Assembly: GCF_006912135.1 (NCBI RefSeq)
Contig: NZ_VIRS01000034.1
Span: forward strand, 1 to 64,000
Source of the DNA: Cryptosporangium phraense
GTDB taxonomy: Bacteria; Actinomycetota; Actinomycetes; Mycobacteriales; Cryptosporangiaceae
Direction of reading: 5' to 3'
DNA length: 64,000 nt
Of the stretch, positions 55,976-64,000 are shown piece after piece. The position numbers and the translations under genes were made by a program. A model generated the notes under the pieces. It was not told the DNA's origin. It was given only the letters and a program-made list of their open reading frames with translations, and made no database searches. The stretch's first letter is position 1. Each line of letters begins with the position of its first letter.

Positions 55976-57510
55976 TGGTTGCTCCCACGCACGGACCGGC
56001 CTCCGTCACGGCGACGACGCCTACCGGCGCCGACCCCGCCGCGACGACGCCCACCGGCGCCGACCCCGCCGCGACGCCCGGCGCCCCCGCGGCAACGCCT
56101 ACCGGCGCCGCCCCCGCGACGACGCCCGCCCCCGCGACGACGACGCCTACCGGCGCCCGGCCCGGGCCGTTCCGGCTGCTGACCGCGCTCTACGCCGACA
56201 CCGCAATGGCCGAGATCTTCGGCGAAGCGGCCACCATCGACGGCTGGCTCCGGGCCGAACTCGCGCTCACCAGGGCCGAAGCACAGGTAGGCGTCGTGAC
56301 CACCGAGGACGCCGAGGCGATCGGCGCGATCACCGACCCCGAGCGCATCGACCGGGCCGAGCTCTGGGAGCAGGCCCGCAACGTCGGCTATCCGGTCCTG
56401 CCGCTGGTCCGGCAGCTCTCCGGCCAGCTCCCGGCCGGCCCGGACGGCCACGTCCACTGGGGAGCCACCACCCAGGACATCATGGACACCGGCCTGGTGC
56501 TCCAGCTCGTCGCGGCCGGCGACCGGATGATCGCGCTGCTCACCGATTTCGGCGACGCCCTCGCGGTCCAGACCGAGAAGCATCAGAACACGGTCACCGC
56601 GGCCCGCACCCACGCCCAGCAGGCCGTCCCGACGACGTTCGGCACCAAGCTCGCCGTCTACCTGGCCCAGGTCACCCGCGACCTGGAACGCGTCCGACGG
56701 GCCAGCTGGGAGGTCCGCACGCTCTCCCTCTACGGCGCCGGCGGCACCTCCGCGGCACTGGGAGACGACGCCGCCGAGGTCCGTCGCCGGATGGCCGCCG
56801 AGCTCCAGCTGTCCGTCGACGACATCCCGTGGCACGTCGCCCGCGACCGTCTGGTCGAGTTCGGCGGAGCGCTGGCCCTCGCCGCCGGCACCGCGGCGCG
56901 CATCGCCCGGGAGGTCGTCGACCTCTCGCGCACCGAGATCGCCGAGGTCCGCGAGGCCGACGGGCACCACCGGGGTGCGTCGTCGACGATGCCGCAGAAG
57001 GCCAACCCGATCTCGTCCGAGGCGATCCTCGGGTTCAGCACGTTCGCGGCGACGCTGCTCCCGGCCCTGCACCGGGCGCTCGAAGCCGGTCACGAGCGGG
57101 CCGCGGGCGAGTGGCAGGTCGAGTGGCTGGTACTGCCCGAGCTCGCCTGCTCCGCCGCGTCCGCCGTCGCCCTGGCCGCCGAGACCATCCGCGACCTGCG
57201 CGTCTTCGCGGACGTCATGCGCGCGAACCTGGACGCCGACGGCGGGCTGGTGCTGGCCGAGGCGTACATGTTCAAGCTGGCGCCGAAACTCGGACGTGAG
57301 CACGCCCACGACGTCGTCTACGACGCCGCCCGCGCGGCTCGGCAAAACGGCGAGAAGCTCACCGAGGCGATCGGGAACGCCGCCGCCGCCGATCCGAAGC
57401 TCGCCGCCGCGACGAGAACCCCGATCGGCCCCGAGCAGTACCTCGGCGAGACCGACCGGATCTGCGAGGCCGCCCTCACCCGATGGGCGACCGCGAAGGA
57501 GAACGCATGA
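55975..57510 (+). CDS. Fumarase/adenylosuccinate lyase-superfamily lyase (PcaB-like)
   Basis: Encodes 511 residues. The superfamily signature SSTMPQKANPI (around residues 335-346) and THAQQAVPTTFG and TTQDIMDTG segments are conserved, closest in style to 3-carboxymuconate cycloisomerase and adenylosuccinate lyase relatives. The first ~62 residues are Ala/Thr/Pro repeats (TPTGADPAAT units of 30 bp) absent from the family. In this cluster it may perform beta-elimination on a sugar-acid intermediate. It is coupled to SDR (TGATG) and E1 alpha (ATGA). Confidence 0.9.
   Translation: MVAPTHGPASVTATTPTGADPAATTPTGADPAATPGAPAATPTGAAPATTPAPATTTPTGARPGPFRLLTALYADTAMAEIFGEAATIDGWLRAELALTRAEAQVGVVTTEDAEAIGAITDPERIDRAELWEQARNVGYPVLPLVRQLSGQLPAGPDGHVHWGATTQDIMDTGLVLQLVAAGDRMIALLTDFGDALAVQTEKHQNTVTAARTHAQQAVPTTFGTKLAVYLAQVTRDLERVRRASWEVRTLSLYGAGGTSAALGDDAAEVRRRMAAELQLSVDDIPWHVARDRLVEFGGALALAAGTAARIAREVVDLSRTEIAEVREADGHHRGASSTMPQKANPISSEAILGFSTFAATLLPALHRALEAGHERAAGEWQVEWLVLPELACSAASAVALAAETIRDLRVFADVMRANLDADGGLVLAEAYMFKLAPKLGREHAHDVVYDAARAARQNGEKLTEAIGNAAAADPKLAAATRTPIGPEQYLGETDRICEAALTRWATAKENA
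56011..56165 (+). repeat. 30-bp repeats at the lyase N-terminus
   Basis: Two near-identical 30-bp units (56011-56040, 56041-56070) encode ATTPTGADPA, followed by decayed copies up to about 56165. Confidence 0.85.
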
Positions 57511-58451
57511 GCACGCTCCTCGACGACCTCCACCAGATGTGGCGGAGCCGCCTGCTGGAGGAGAAGATCCGCGACCTCCGGCTGGCCGGCGAGATCCAGG
57601 GCTCGGTCCACCTCTCGATCGGCCAGGAAGCCGGCCCGGTCGGCGCCTGCTCAGTCCTCGGTCCCGACGACGCCCTGTTCGCGACCTACCGCGGTCACAA
57701 CTGGGCCGTCGCCCGCGGCGTCCCCGTCGAAGGGATCCTGGCCGAGCTCCTCGGTCGGGAAACCGGAGTGAACGGCGGACGCGGCGGATCGGCCTACTTC
57801 TCCGACGTGGCGCACGGGTTCCACGGCGAGAACTCGATCGTCGGCGCGGGAGCGCCGCTCGCGGTCGGCGCGGCTCTGGCCGGGAAGTACGACGGGAGCA
57901 ACCGGGTCGCGCTCACGGTCTTCGGCGACGGCGCGATGAACCAGGGCGCGGTGCACGAGTCGATGAACTTCGCCGCCGCGCTCGACCTGCCGGTGATCTT
58001 CGTCTGCGAGAACAACGGCTGGTCGGAGCTCACCCCGATCGACGACATGGTCCGCAACCCCATCCTGGCCGAGCGCGCTCGCGCCTACGGCATGCTCGGC
58101 GAACGCATCGACGGCAACGACCCGGCCGTGGTCCGGGACCGGGTCGGCGACGCGATCGAGGCGGCCCGCGAAGGCGGCGGCCCGGCGCTGCTCGAGCTGA
58201 TGACCCAGCGGCTGGTCGGCCACTACATCGGCGACGCCGAGCAGTACCGGCGCCCGGGCGAACTCGAAGCCGCGAAGGAAAAGGAGCCGATCGCCGTGGC
58301 CAAGCGCAAGCTCGCGGCAGCCGGCGTCCCGCAGAACCAGATCGACGACGCCGAAGCCAGAGCGCGCGAAGAGATCGACGCCGCCGCCGCCACAGCACAA
58401 GCGGCCCCGCTCGCCGACCCCAGCACGGTCAAGGAGCACCTCTATGCCTAA
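57507..58451 (+). CDS. TPP-dependent 2-oxoacid/acetoin dehydrogenase E1 alpha subunit
   Basis: Encodes 314 residues. The thiamine diphosphate motif GDGAMNQG (140-147) ending ENN (168-170) is intact, as is YRGHNWAVARGV near the phosphorylation-loop region of E1 alpha. The size (~320) matches acetoin-dehydrogenase-type E1 subunits. It should decarboxylate or cleave a 2-oxo or diketone substrate with E1 beta. AAGGAGAACGC precedes the ATG. No lipoyl-bearing E2 or E3 gene is in the window. Confidence 0.94.
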   Translation: MSTLLDDLHQMWRSRLLEEKIRDLRLAGEIQGSVHLSIGQEAGPVGACSVLGPDDALFATYRGHNWAVARGVPVEGILAELLGRETGVNGGRGGSAYFSDVAHGFHGENSIVGAGAPLAVGAALAGKYDGSNRVALTVFGDGAMNQGAVHESMNFAAALDLPVIFVCENNGWSELTPIDDMVRNPILAERARAYGMLGERIDGNDPAVVRDRVGDAIEAAREGGGPALLELMTQRLVGHYIGDAEQYRRPGELEAAKEKEPIAVAKRKLAAAGVPQNQIDDAEARAREEIDAAAATAQAAPLADPSTVKEHLYA

Positions 58452-59406
58452 GTACTCCTTCGCCGAGGCCGCGAACGCCGCACTCCGCCGCGTCCTCGAC
58501 GAGATCCCCGAGACTCTCCTCTACGGCGAGGACGTCGGCGTGCCCGGCGGTGTCCACGGCGTCTCCAAAGGCCTGCACAAGACGTTCGGCGACCGGGTGT
58601 TCGACACCCCGATCAGCGAGTCGGCGATCCTCGGCTCCGCGGTCGGTGCGGCGATGTTCGGCCGCCGGCCGATCGTCGAGATCATGTGGTCGGACTTCTT
58701 CCTGGTCGCGCTGGACCAGGTCGTCAACCAGGCGGCGAACGTCCGCTACGTCTCGAACGGGACGATGACCGCGCCGCTGACGATCCGCACCCAGCAGGGC
58801 AACTCGCCCGGCGCGGTGGCCCAGCACTCGCAGAACCTCGAGGCGTTCTTCCTGCACACGCCCGGTCTGCGGGTGTGCATGCCGAGCACTCAGCAGGACG
58901 CCTACGACCTGCTGCTCGCCGCGGTGCACTGCGACGACCCGACGATCGTCATCGAGAACCGCACGCTGTACCACGGGGCCAAGGCCGAAGTCGAGATCAA
59001 CGAAGGAGTCCAGCCCATCGGCGGGCTCCGCCGACGCCGGACCGGCGACAAGGCCACCGTCGTCAGCTGGGGCGCGATCACCCACAAGGTGCTCGAGGCC
59101 GCAAAAGACGAAGACGTCGATGTCCTCGAGACCGTCTGGCTCAACCCGTTCCCGTGGGACGAGGTGCTCGACTCGGTGCGTCGGACCCGCCGGCTGGCGG
59201 TCGTCCACGAGGCGAACCGGACCGGCGGCTTCGGTGCCGAGGTCATCACCCGGGTCGCCGAGGCCGGCATCGAGCTGACCGCCCCGCCGGTCCGGCTGGC
59301 CGCTCCCGATCTGCGGCTACCCGCCGCCCCGGTGCTGGCCGCGGCGGTCATCCCGGACACCGCCACGATCGCGGCCGCGATCGCCGACCTGGCGACCCGC
59401 GGCTGA
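58444..59406 (+). CDS. TPP-dependent 2-oxoacid/acetoin dehydrogenase E1 beta subunit
   Basis: Encodes 320 residues. Characteristic stretches include LLYGEDVGVPGGVHGVSKGL, FDTPISESAILGSAVGAAM, RTQQGNSPGAVAQHSQ and a transketolase C-terminal domain. It forms the alpha2beta2 E1 with the preceding gene, overlapping it by 8 bp. It closes the SDR-lyase-E1 operon; the next block begins after operator D. Confidence 0.94.
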   Translation: MPKYSFAEAANAALRRVLDEIPETLLYGEDVGVPGGVHGVSKGLHKTFGDRVFDTPISESAILGSAVGAAMFGRRPIVEIMWSDFFLVALDQVVNQAANVRYVSNGTMTAPLTIRTQQGNSPGAVAQHSQNLEAFFLHTPGLRVCMPSTQQDAYDLLLAAVHCDDPTIVIENRTLYHGAKAEVEINEGVQPIGGLRRRRTGDKATVVSWGAITHKVLEAAKDEDVDVLETVWLNPFPWDEVLDSVRRTRRLAVVHEANRTGGFGAEVITRVAEAGIELTAPPVRLAAPDLRLPAAPVLAAAVIPDTATIAAAIADLATRG

Positions 59407-59415
59407 GGCCGTTCA

Positions 59416-59429
59416 AGCAATCGTTTGAC
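59416..59429. promoter_or_regulatory. LacI operator site D
   Basis: AGCAATCGTTTGAC, the reverse complement of GTCAAACGATTGCT, 61 bp before the sugar-binding protein start. Confidence 0.78.
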
Positions 59430-59489
59430 CTCCTGTTCAACCCCCTTTGATGGGACCTAGCCGGTCCCGCAGACAGGAAAGGACCCCAG

Positions 59490-60494
59490 ATGCGACGAGG
59501 CCTGGGCCTGAAGAGACCAACCACGTTCCTGGCCCTCGCGGCGGCCATCACGCTCGCCGCCGCCGGCTGTGCCAGCAAGCCCGACGACTCCACCAGCAGC
59601 GCCTCCGGCAGCGACAAAGGCTCCTGCAAGATCGCGATCGACAACGGTTCCGGCACCGGCTTCCCGTTCCCGAACGCCGGCGCGCAGGGCATCGAGGAGG
59701 CCGCCAAGTCCCTCGGCTGCACGATCATCGCGAACCTGGACGGCAAGAACGACGTCCAGACCGAAGCGGCGAACGTGCAGAACATCATCGCGCAGAAGCC
59801 CGACGGCGTCGTGATGATCCCGGCGAACGCGGCCGAGGCCGCGAAGTTCGTCGACCAGTTCTCGGCGGCCGGCATCAAGGTCGTCAGCTACCACAGCATC
59901 ATCGGCGCCGACCGCAAGATCGACGACGTCTACCCGAAGCTGTCCGCGCTGGTCATCGAGAACGAGACCGGGGCCGGTGAGCAGACCGGGCAGGCCATGC
60001 TCAAGGCGCTGCCCAACGGCGGGAACGTCGCGGTGATCATCGGCGCGCCCGGCTACGCCGAGAACACGCTGCGGGTCGAGAAGTTCAAGACCGCGACGGC
60101 GGGCAAGTTCACGATCGTCGCCGAGCAGCCCGGCGGATGGGTCGCCGACCAGGGCCAGTCGGCCTGCGCCAGCATCCTGAACGCCCACCCCGACCTGGTC
60201 GGGATCTACGCGATCTCCGACGACATGGGCGTCGGCTGCCAGAAGGCCGTCGCGGCGGCGAAGTCCAAGGCGCTGGTGTTCGGCGTCGGTGGCTCGAAGC
60301 TCGGCGTCGAGGCGATCAAGACCGGCGGCCTGACCGGCACGATCTGCTACAAGCCGGTCGACGGGGGCAAGAAGGCCGCCGAGGAGCTCAAGAAGGCGAT
60401 CGACGACGAGAACTACGGCACCGCCAAGCTGGTCTTCTACGACACGCCGTCGATCGACAAGTCCAACGTCGCCGACTGCGACCCGCAATGGTGA
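59490..60494 (+). CDS. Sugar ABC transporter substrate-binding lipoprotein (CUT2)
   Basis: Encodes 334 residues. The signal peptide ends in a lipobox LAAAGC (about Cys27). The mature part is a RbsB-like periplasmic binding fold: IIAQKPDGVVMIPANAAEAAKFVDQF and later GIYAISDDMGVGCQKAV. It delivers the substrate to the RbsA/RbsC-type transporter encoded next. AGGAAAGG precedes the ATG. Operator D lies in its promoter region. Confidence 0.94.
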   Translation: MRRGLGLKRPTTFLALAAAITLAAAGCASKPDDSTSSASGSDKGSCKIAIDNGSGTGFPFPNAGAQGIEEAAKSLGCTIIANLDGKNDVQTEAANVQNIIAQKPDGVVMIPANAAEAAKFVDQFSAAGIKVVSYHSIIGADRKIDDVYPKLSALVIENETGAGEQTGQAMLKALPNGGNVAVIIGAPGYAENTLRVEKFKTATAGKFTIVAEQPGGWVADQGQSACASILNAHPDLVGIYAISDDMGVGCQKAVAAAKSKALVFGVGGSKLGVEAIKTGGLTGTICYKPVDGGKKAAEELKKAIDDENYGTAKLVFYDTPSIDKSNVADCDPQW

Positions 60495-60505
60495 GCTGAG
60501 AACTC

Positions 60506-62020
60506 ATGGGTGAACTATTGGCGGTACACGGAGTCTCCAAGCGGTTCCCGAACGGGACGGTCGCGCTGCGGGACGTCGACCTCACGATTGCTCGTGGCTC
60601 GATCCACGGGCTCGTGGGCGCCAACGGCGCGGGCAAGTCCACCCTGTTCAAGATCATCGCCGGCGCTCACGAGCCGAGCGCGGGCGAGTTGATCTGGCAA
60701 GGCAGCGCGGTCGACTGGTCGAATCCGGCGGCTCCCCGGGCCGCCGGAGTGGCCACGATGTACCAGCACATCCCGCTGGTACCGACGCTGTCCGTGCTCG
60801 AGAACGTGTTCCTCGGCGAGATGTCGGGGCTGTTCCGGCGCGGCCGGCTGATGGCCCGGTACGAGGCGCTCTGCGAGCGCTTCGGCTACCGGCCCGACCC
60901 GAACGCGCTCGTCGGCGATCTGCCGATCGGCGAGCGTCAGATGGTGGCGGTCGCGCAGGCGCTGGCCGCCGGCGCGACGCTCATCTGCATGGACGAGCCG
61001 ACCGCCTCGATGGCCCGGGCCGAGGTCGACCTCCTGTTCCGGGCGGTCCACCGGCTGCGCGAGTCCGAGGGCACCTCGTTCGTCTTCTGCTCCCACTTCC
61101 TCGACCAGGTGTTGGAGCTCACCGACGAGGTGTCGGTGCTCCGCGACGGCCGGATGGTGTTCACCGGCCCGACGTCGGAGTTGGACGAGGAGCGGCTGGT
61201 CGACCTGATGGTCGGCCGGAAGCTGTCGGCGATGGAGAACGTCCGGATGGCTCCGGTTGCACCGGAGGCGGCGCCGGTCCTCGAGGCGATCAACCTCCGG
61301 TCCCCTTCGGGCGTGGACGACGTGAGCCTCACCGTTCGGGCCGGGGAAGTGATCGGGCTGGCGGGCATGCTCGGCTCGGGCCGCTCGGAGATCCTCGAGG
61401 CGATCTTCGGCGCCGACAAGCGCTGCGAGGGAACCGTCCGCATCAAGGGCGAGGACGTCGGAAAACGCGTCGACCAGCGGGTGAAGGCCGGTCTCGCCCT
61501 GGTGCCGGAAGACCGCAACCGGCAGGGGCTGATCGGCGCCTGGGAGATCTGGCGGAACACGACGCTGCCGGACGTGGCCCAGCTCAGCCTGCGCCGGATC
61601 ATCCCGGACGCGAACGCCGAGCACGAGCGGGCGGAGAAGGGCGTCGCGGACCTCAAGGTCCGCACGCCGTCGGTCTCGACGCCGGTGAGCGCGCTGTCCG
61701 GCGGCAACGCGCAGAAGGTCGTGTTCGCGAAGTGGATGTACGGCGACGCGTGCGCCTACCTGCTCGACGAGCCGACGGTCGGCGTCGACGTCGGGGCGAA
61801 GGCCGACATCCTCGAGCTGGTCCGGGGCTTCGCCCGGGCCGGCAACGCGGTGGTGATCGTCAGCTCCGAGTTCGAGGAGCTGCTCGCCGTCGCCCAGCGC
61901 ATCCTGGTCGTCCGCGGCGGACGCATCGTCGCCGAGCGGAACTCCCAGGACACCGATGAAGCCGAGCTGCTCGCGCTGTCGAGCGGGCTGGGCACCACTG
62001 ATCTCGGACGGACCGCATGA
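60506..62020 (+). CDS. Sugar ABC transporter ATP-binding protein (RbsA type, two NBDs)
   Basis: Encodes 504 residues in two fused nucleotide-binding domains. NBD1 has GANGAGKST, an atypical signature LPIGERQMVAVAQAL, CMDEPTASM and CSHFLDQV. NBD2 has the degenerate P-loop GMLGSGRSEI, LSGGNAQKVVFAKW and LLDEPTVGVDVG, as in RbsA/XylG/MglA. It energises the CUT2 sugar importer and overlaps the permease start by four bases. Confidence 0.95.
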   Translation: MGELLAVHGVSKRFPNGTVALRDVDLTIARGSIHGLVGANGAGKSTLFKIIAGAHEPSAGELIWQGSAVDWSNPAAPRAAGVATMYQHIPLVPTLSVLENVFLGEMSGLFRRGRLMARYEALCERFGYRPDPNALVGDLPIGERQMVAVAQALAAGATLICMDEPTASMARAEVDLLFRAVHRLRESEGTSFVFCSHFLDQVLELTDEVSVLRDGRMVFTGPTSELDEERLVDLMVGRKLSAMENVRMAPVAPEAAPVLEAINLRSPSGVDDVSLTVRAGEVIGLAGMLGSGRSEILEAIFGADKRCEGTVRIKGEDVGKRVDQRVKAGLALVPEDRNRQGLIGAWEIWRNTTLPDVAQLSLRRIIPDANAEHERAEKGVADLKVRTPSVSTPVSALSGGNAQKVVFAKWMYGDACAYLLDEPTVGVDVGAKADILELVRGFARAGNAVVIVSSEFEELLAVAQRILVVRGGRIVAERNSQDTDEAELLALSSGLGTTDLGRTA

Positions 62021-63279
62021 TCACTCTCAAAGACCGGCTCGCGCCGTTCCGCCTCCAGCGCGCCGGCGTCGTCTACGCGTTCGCGCTGATCCTGGTGGTG
62101 TTCACCTCGGCCGCGGCCGGCACCGACCGGCCGTTCTACCTGTCGGCGCTGAATAGCGCGAACATCCTGGACCAGACCGCCCAGGTCGGCATCCTCGCCG
62201 TGTTCATGACGATCTGCCTGATCAGCGGCAACTTCGACCTGTCGATCGGGGCCACCGGGGCGCTGGCCGCGGGCGTGACGCTGACCGTGATCAACCACGG
62301 CTGGGGCCTGGGTACGGCGCTGCTGCTGGGGCTGCTGACCGGCATCGCGATGGGGCTCTTCAACGGCGTGTTCGTGCAGTACGTCGGCGTGAACGCGTTC
62401 ATCGTCACGCTCGGGACGATGACCGGCATCCGCGGGTTGCTGTTCATCCTCACCGACGGCCGGTCGATCCAGACCACCGACACCGGGCTCGCGAACCTGT
62501 TCACCGGTGACTGGCCGGTGAACCTCAAGATCTGGGCCGCGGTCGTCGGGCTGGTCTTCGTCGGGGTCGGCGTGTGGTCGCTCCGCCGGGAGCGCGCCGG
62601 TCGGGTCACCGACGGACAGGCGTACTGGTACGTCGGGGCCGGTGCGGTGCTGGCCGTGGTCTCGCTGCTCTTCTTCCCGACGTACTGGGCGCTGTCCAAG
62701 CAGGTCTGGATCTTCCTGCTCATCGTGCTGATCGCCTGGGCGGTTCTGAAGTTCACGGTGGTGGGGCGGCGGCTGTACGCGGTGGGCGGCAACGTCGAGG
62801 CGGCGCGGCTGTCGGGTATCCGGGTCGCGCGCTACAAGGTCATGCCGTTCGTCCTGAACGGGCTGTTCGCCGCGCTGGTCGGCATCCTCTACGCGTCGCG
62901 GTTCTCGGCGATCAACCCGCAGGCGCTGACCGGCATCGAGCTCACCGTGCTCGCGGCCGCGATCCTCGGCGGGACGTCGCTGTTCGGCGGGGCCGGCAAC
63001 GTGCTCAAGTCGGTGATCGGGGCGCTCATCCTGTTCGTGCTGGCCAACGGCTTCGGCGTGCTGAACCTCGGGGCCAACTACCAGGACCTGATCAAGGGCG
63101 TCGTCATCATCGGCGCGGCCACGATCTACGTGCTGGCCGAGAAGCGCGGCGGTCGCAAGAAGCTCACCGCCGCCGATGTCCCGGCCGTCACCGCGCCCGC
63201 TGAGGCCTCCGGTGGTCCGGTCGTCACGGCCGATTCGGACGCCGCGGCGCGCGCCGGTTCCGGGTCGGCGCGCTCATGA
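62017..63279 (+). CDS. Sugar ABC transporter permease (RbsC/XylH type)
   Basis: Encodes 420 residues with roughly ten hydrophobic segments. FDLSIGATGALAAGV and the conserved late stretch ALTGIELTVLAAAILGGTSLFGG are typical. The extra ~60 residues in the middle (WSLRRERAGRVTDGQAYWYVG) resemble xylose-type XylH permeases. A hydrophilic Ala-rich tail follows KKLTAADVPA. It overlaps both neighbours by four bases (ATGA). Confidence 0.94.
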   Translation: MITLKDRLAPFRLQRAGVVYAFALILVVFTSAAAGTDRPFYLSALNSANILDQTAQVGILAVFMTICLISGNFDLSIGATGALAAGVTLTVINHGWGLGTALLLGLLTGIAMGLFNGVFVQYVGVNAFIVTLGTMTGIRGLLFILTDGRSIQTTDTGLANLFTGDWPVNLKIWAAVVGLVFVGVGVWSLRRERAGRVTDGQAYWYVGAGAVLAVVSLLFFPTYWALSKQVWIFLLIVLIAWAVLKFTVVGRRLYAVGGNVEAARLSGIRVARYKVMPFVLNGLFAALVGILYASRFSAINPQALTGIELTVLAAAILGGTSLFGGAGNVLKSVIGALILFVLANGFGVLNLGANYQDLIKGVVIIGAATIYVLAEKRGGRKKLTAADVPAVTAPAEASGGPVVTADSDAAARAGSGSARS

Positions 63280-63743
63280 GCGGCCTGACCGGGCTGTGGC
63301 ATTTCAGCTTCACGGTGTCGGACCTGGACGCGTCGATCCGGTTCTACCGTGACCTGCTCGGCATGGTGCTGGTGCACGAGCAGCGCCAGGACAACGACTA
63401 CACGCGCCGGCTGGTCGGCTACCCCGACGCCGACCTCCGGGTCGCGCAGCTGGCCGTGCCGCCGGCGTCGTCGACGAACTCGTCGCACGACCTGGAGCTG
63501 GTGCAGTACCTGTCGCCGGCGGCGGCCCCGACCGACCCGGAGCGCAAGCGCGCCGGAGCCGCCCACCTGGCGTTCACGACCGACGACGCAGTGGGTACGT
63601 ACGAGCGCCTCCGGGCCGCGGGCGTCGAGTTCGTGTCGCCGCCGAACGAGATCACGGCCGGGGTGAATCGGGGTGGGTACACCTGCTATTTCTTCGACCC
63701 CGACCGGGTGACGCTGGAACTGGTCCAGCCCCCGAGGCGCTGA
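63276..63743 (+). CDS. VOC/glyoxalase-family protein
   Basis: Encodes 155 residues. Two beta-alpha-beta-beta-beta units are recognisable: WHFSFTVSDLDASIRFYRDLLGM and AHLAFTTDDAVGTYERLRAAGVEF, ending YFFDPDRVTLELVQPP. The metal ligand positions His9, Glu (LELVQ) and His/Glu in the second half are plausible. It may be an epimerase, lyase or dioxygenase acting in the sugar pathway. It is the last gene of the importer operon. Confidence 0.9.
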   Translation: MSGLTGLWHFSFTVSDLDASIRFYRDLLGMVLVHEQRQDNDYTRRLVGYPDADLRVAQLAVPPASSTNSSHDLELVQYLSPAAAPTDPERKRAGAAHLAFTTDDAVGTYERLRAAGVEFVSPPNEITAGVNRGGYTCYFFDPDRVTLELVQPPRR

Positions 63744-63747
63744 CGCC

Positions 63748-63787
63748 CCCGCCCGGCCCGGTTTCGTCCATGCTGGAGCCGGGCGGG
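63748..63787 (+). terminator. Terminator-like hairpin after the importer operon
   Basis: Perfect 10-bp arms 63748-63757 and 63778-63787 around a 20-base loop, 5 bp after the VOC stop codon. Confidence 0.55.
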
Positions 63788-64000
63788 GTGGGGGTGCCCC
63801 TGTTCAAGCGGTTCGGACGCCGCCGTGCGCCGGAAGATCTCGACGCGCGGATGGTGGCGCGGCGGTGTGCGGTCAGGCCGCGATCCACCTGGTCGTCTGC
63901 TAGCGGGTGCGGTTCCGGCTCGCCCGGATGGGGCCCGCGCCCGCGCGCGGCGCTCCGAGCTGGAGAATGACTACGACGTCGACGCTCGCGCGACGGACGT
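63788..64000. other. Window end without an assignable gene
   Basis: No family is recognisable. A plus-strand frame ending SELENDYDVDARATD runs off the window edge and could be the beginning of a gene, but its start and identity cannot be settled. Confidence 0.3.

Noticed and set aside
63867-64000. Partial CDS at the window edge
   Set aside because: A frame ending SELENDYDVDARATD looks gene-like, but no start or family could be settled from so short a stretch.

Overview
The window is a piece of a high-GC actinobacterial chromosome. Evidence is the very high G+C, many GTG starts, the HrcA/CIRCE-DnaJ-RsmE-PhoH-YbeY-CorC-Era-RecO-UppS gene order, a Zur/ArsR zinc locus, a bacterial Ser/Thr receptor kinase and PPDK. 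The overall style resembles filamentous actinobacteria (a Cryptosporangium/Frankia/Micromonospora-like lineage), but that placement is a guess. No rRNA, tRNA, CRISPR array or intact mobile element was seen.

Layout. 0-25.3 kb is mostly conserved core: rpsT, lepA, a MacB/FtsX-type exporter, ung, a NarL-type two-component pair with a MOSC protein, a decayed IS5-type transposase, a lysozyme-like protein, hemW, a MarR regulator, hrcA-dnaJ under a CIRCE operator, rsmE, a beta-lactamase-fold hydrolase, phoH-ybeY-corC-(dead deaminase), an SDR/XRE divergent pair, then era-recO-uppS. 25.3-33 kb holds a 53-bp tandem repeat, a TetR/oxidoreductase pair with a perfect palindrome, a zinc operon (znuA-znuC-znuB-arsR-zur) under two Zur-like boxes, and 1.4 kb without a convincing gene. 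33-44.4 kb has glyS, a beta-propeller lipoprotein, an XdhC-family protein, dusB, a Ser/Thr kinase fused to a peptide-binding ectodomain, and ppdK.

44.4-63.7 kb is an accessory catabolic region, interrupted by dgt, dagK, an aldo/keto reductase and a DUF2786 gene. It contains a LacI regulator, a Gfo/Idh/MocA dehydrogenase, an amidohydrolase/lactonase, a cytosolic-looking solute-binding protein, an SDR, a fumarase/PcaB-superfamily lyase, TPP-dependent E1 alpha and beta, a strange E2-like protein, a CUT2 (ribose-type) sugar importer and a VOC protein. Four near-identical operator-like sites (GTCAAmCGATTGmY) lie in front of each transcription block, so the scattered blocks look like one regulon of the encoded LacI protein. 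The working model is import and oxidation of an unknown sugar or sugar acid, lactone opening, lyase chemistry, and a 2-oxoacid-dehydrogenase-type step; the substrate cannot be read from the sequence.

The most unusual features are (1) dense tandem-repeat arrays with unit lengths of 8, 9, 17, 18, 30 and 53 bp, especially at 53.3-54.7 kb, which also invade genes in frame (12- and 18-bp arrays inside the SDR); (2) the E2-like protein, which has an E3-binding domain but no lipoyl domain and no catalytic His; (3) the kinase/solute-binding-protein fusion; and (4) repeated TANNNT boxes exactly 6-7 bp before start codons, indicating leaderless transcripts.
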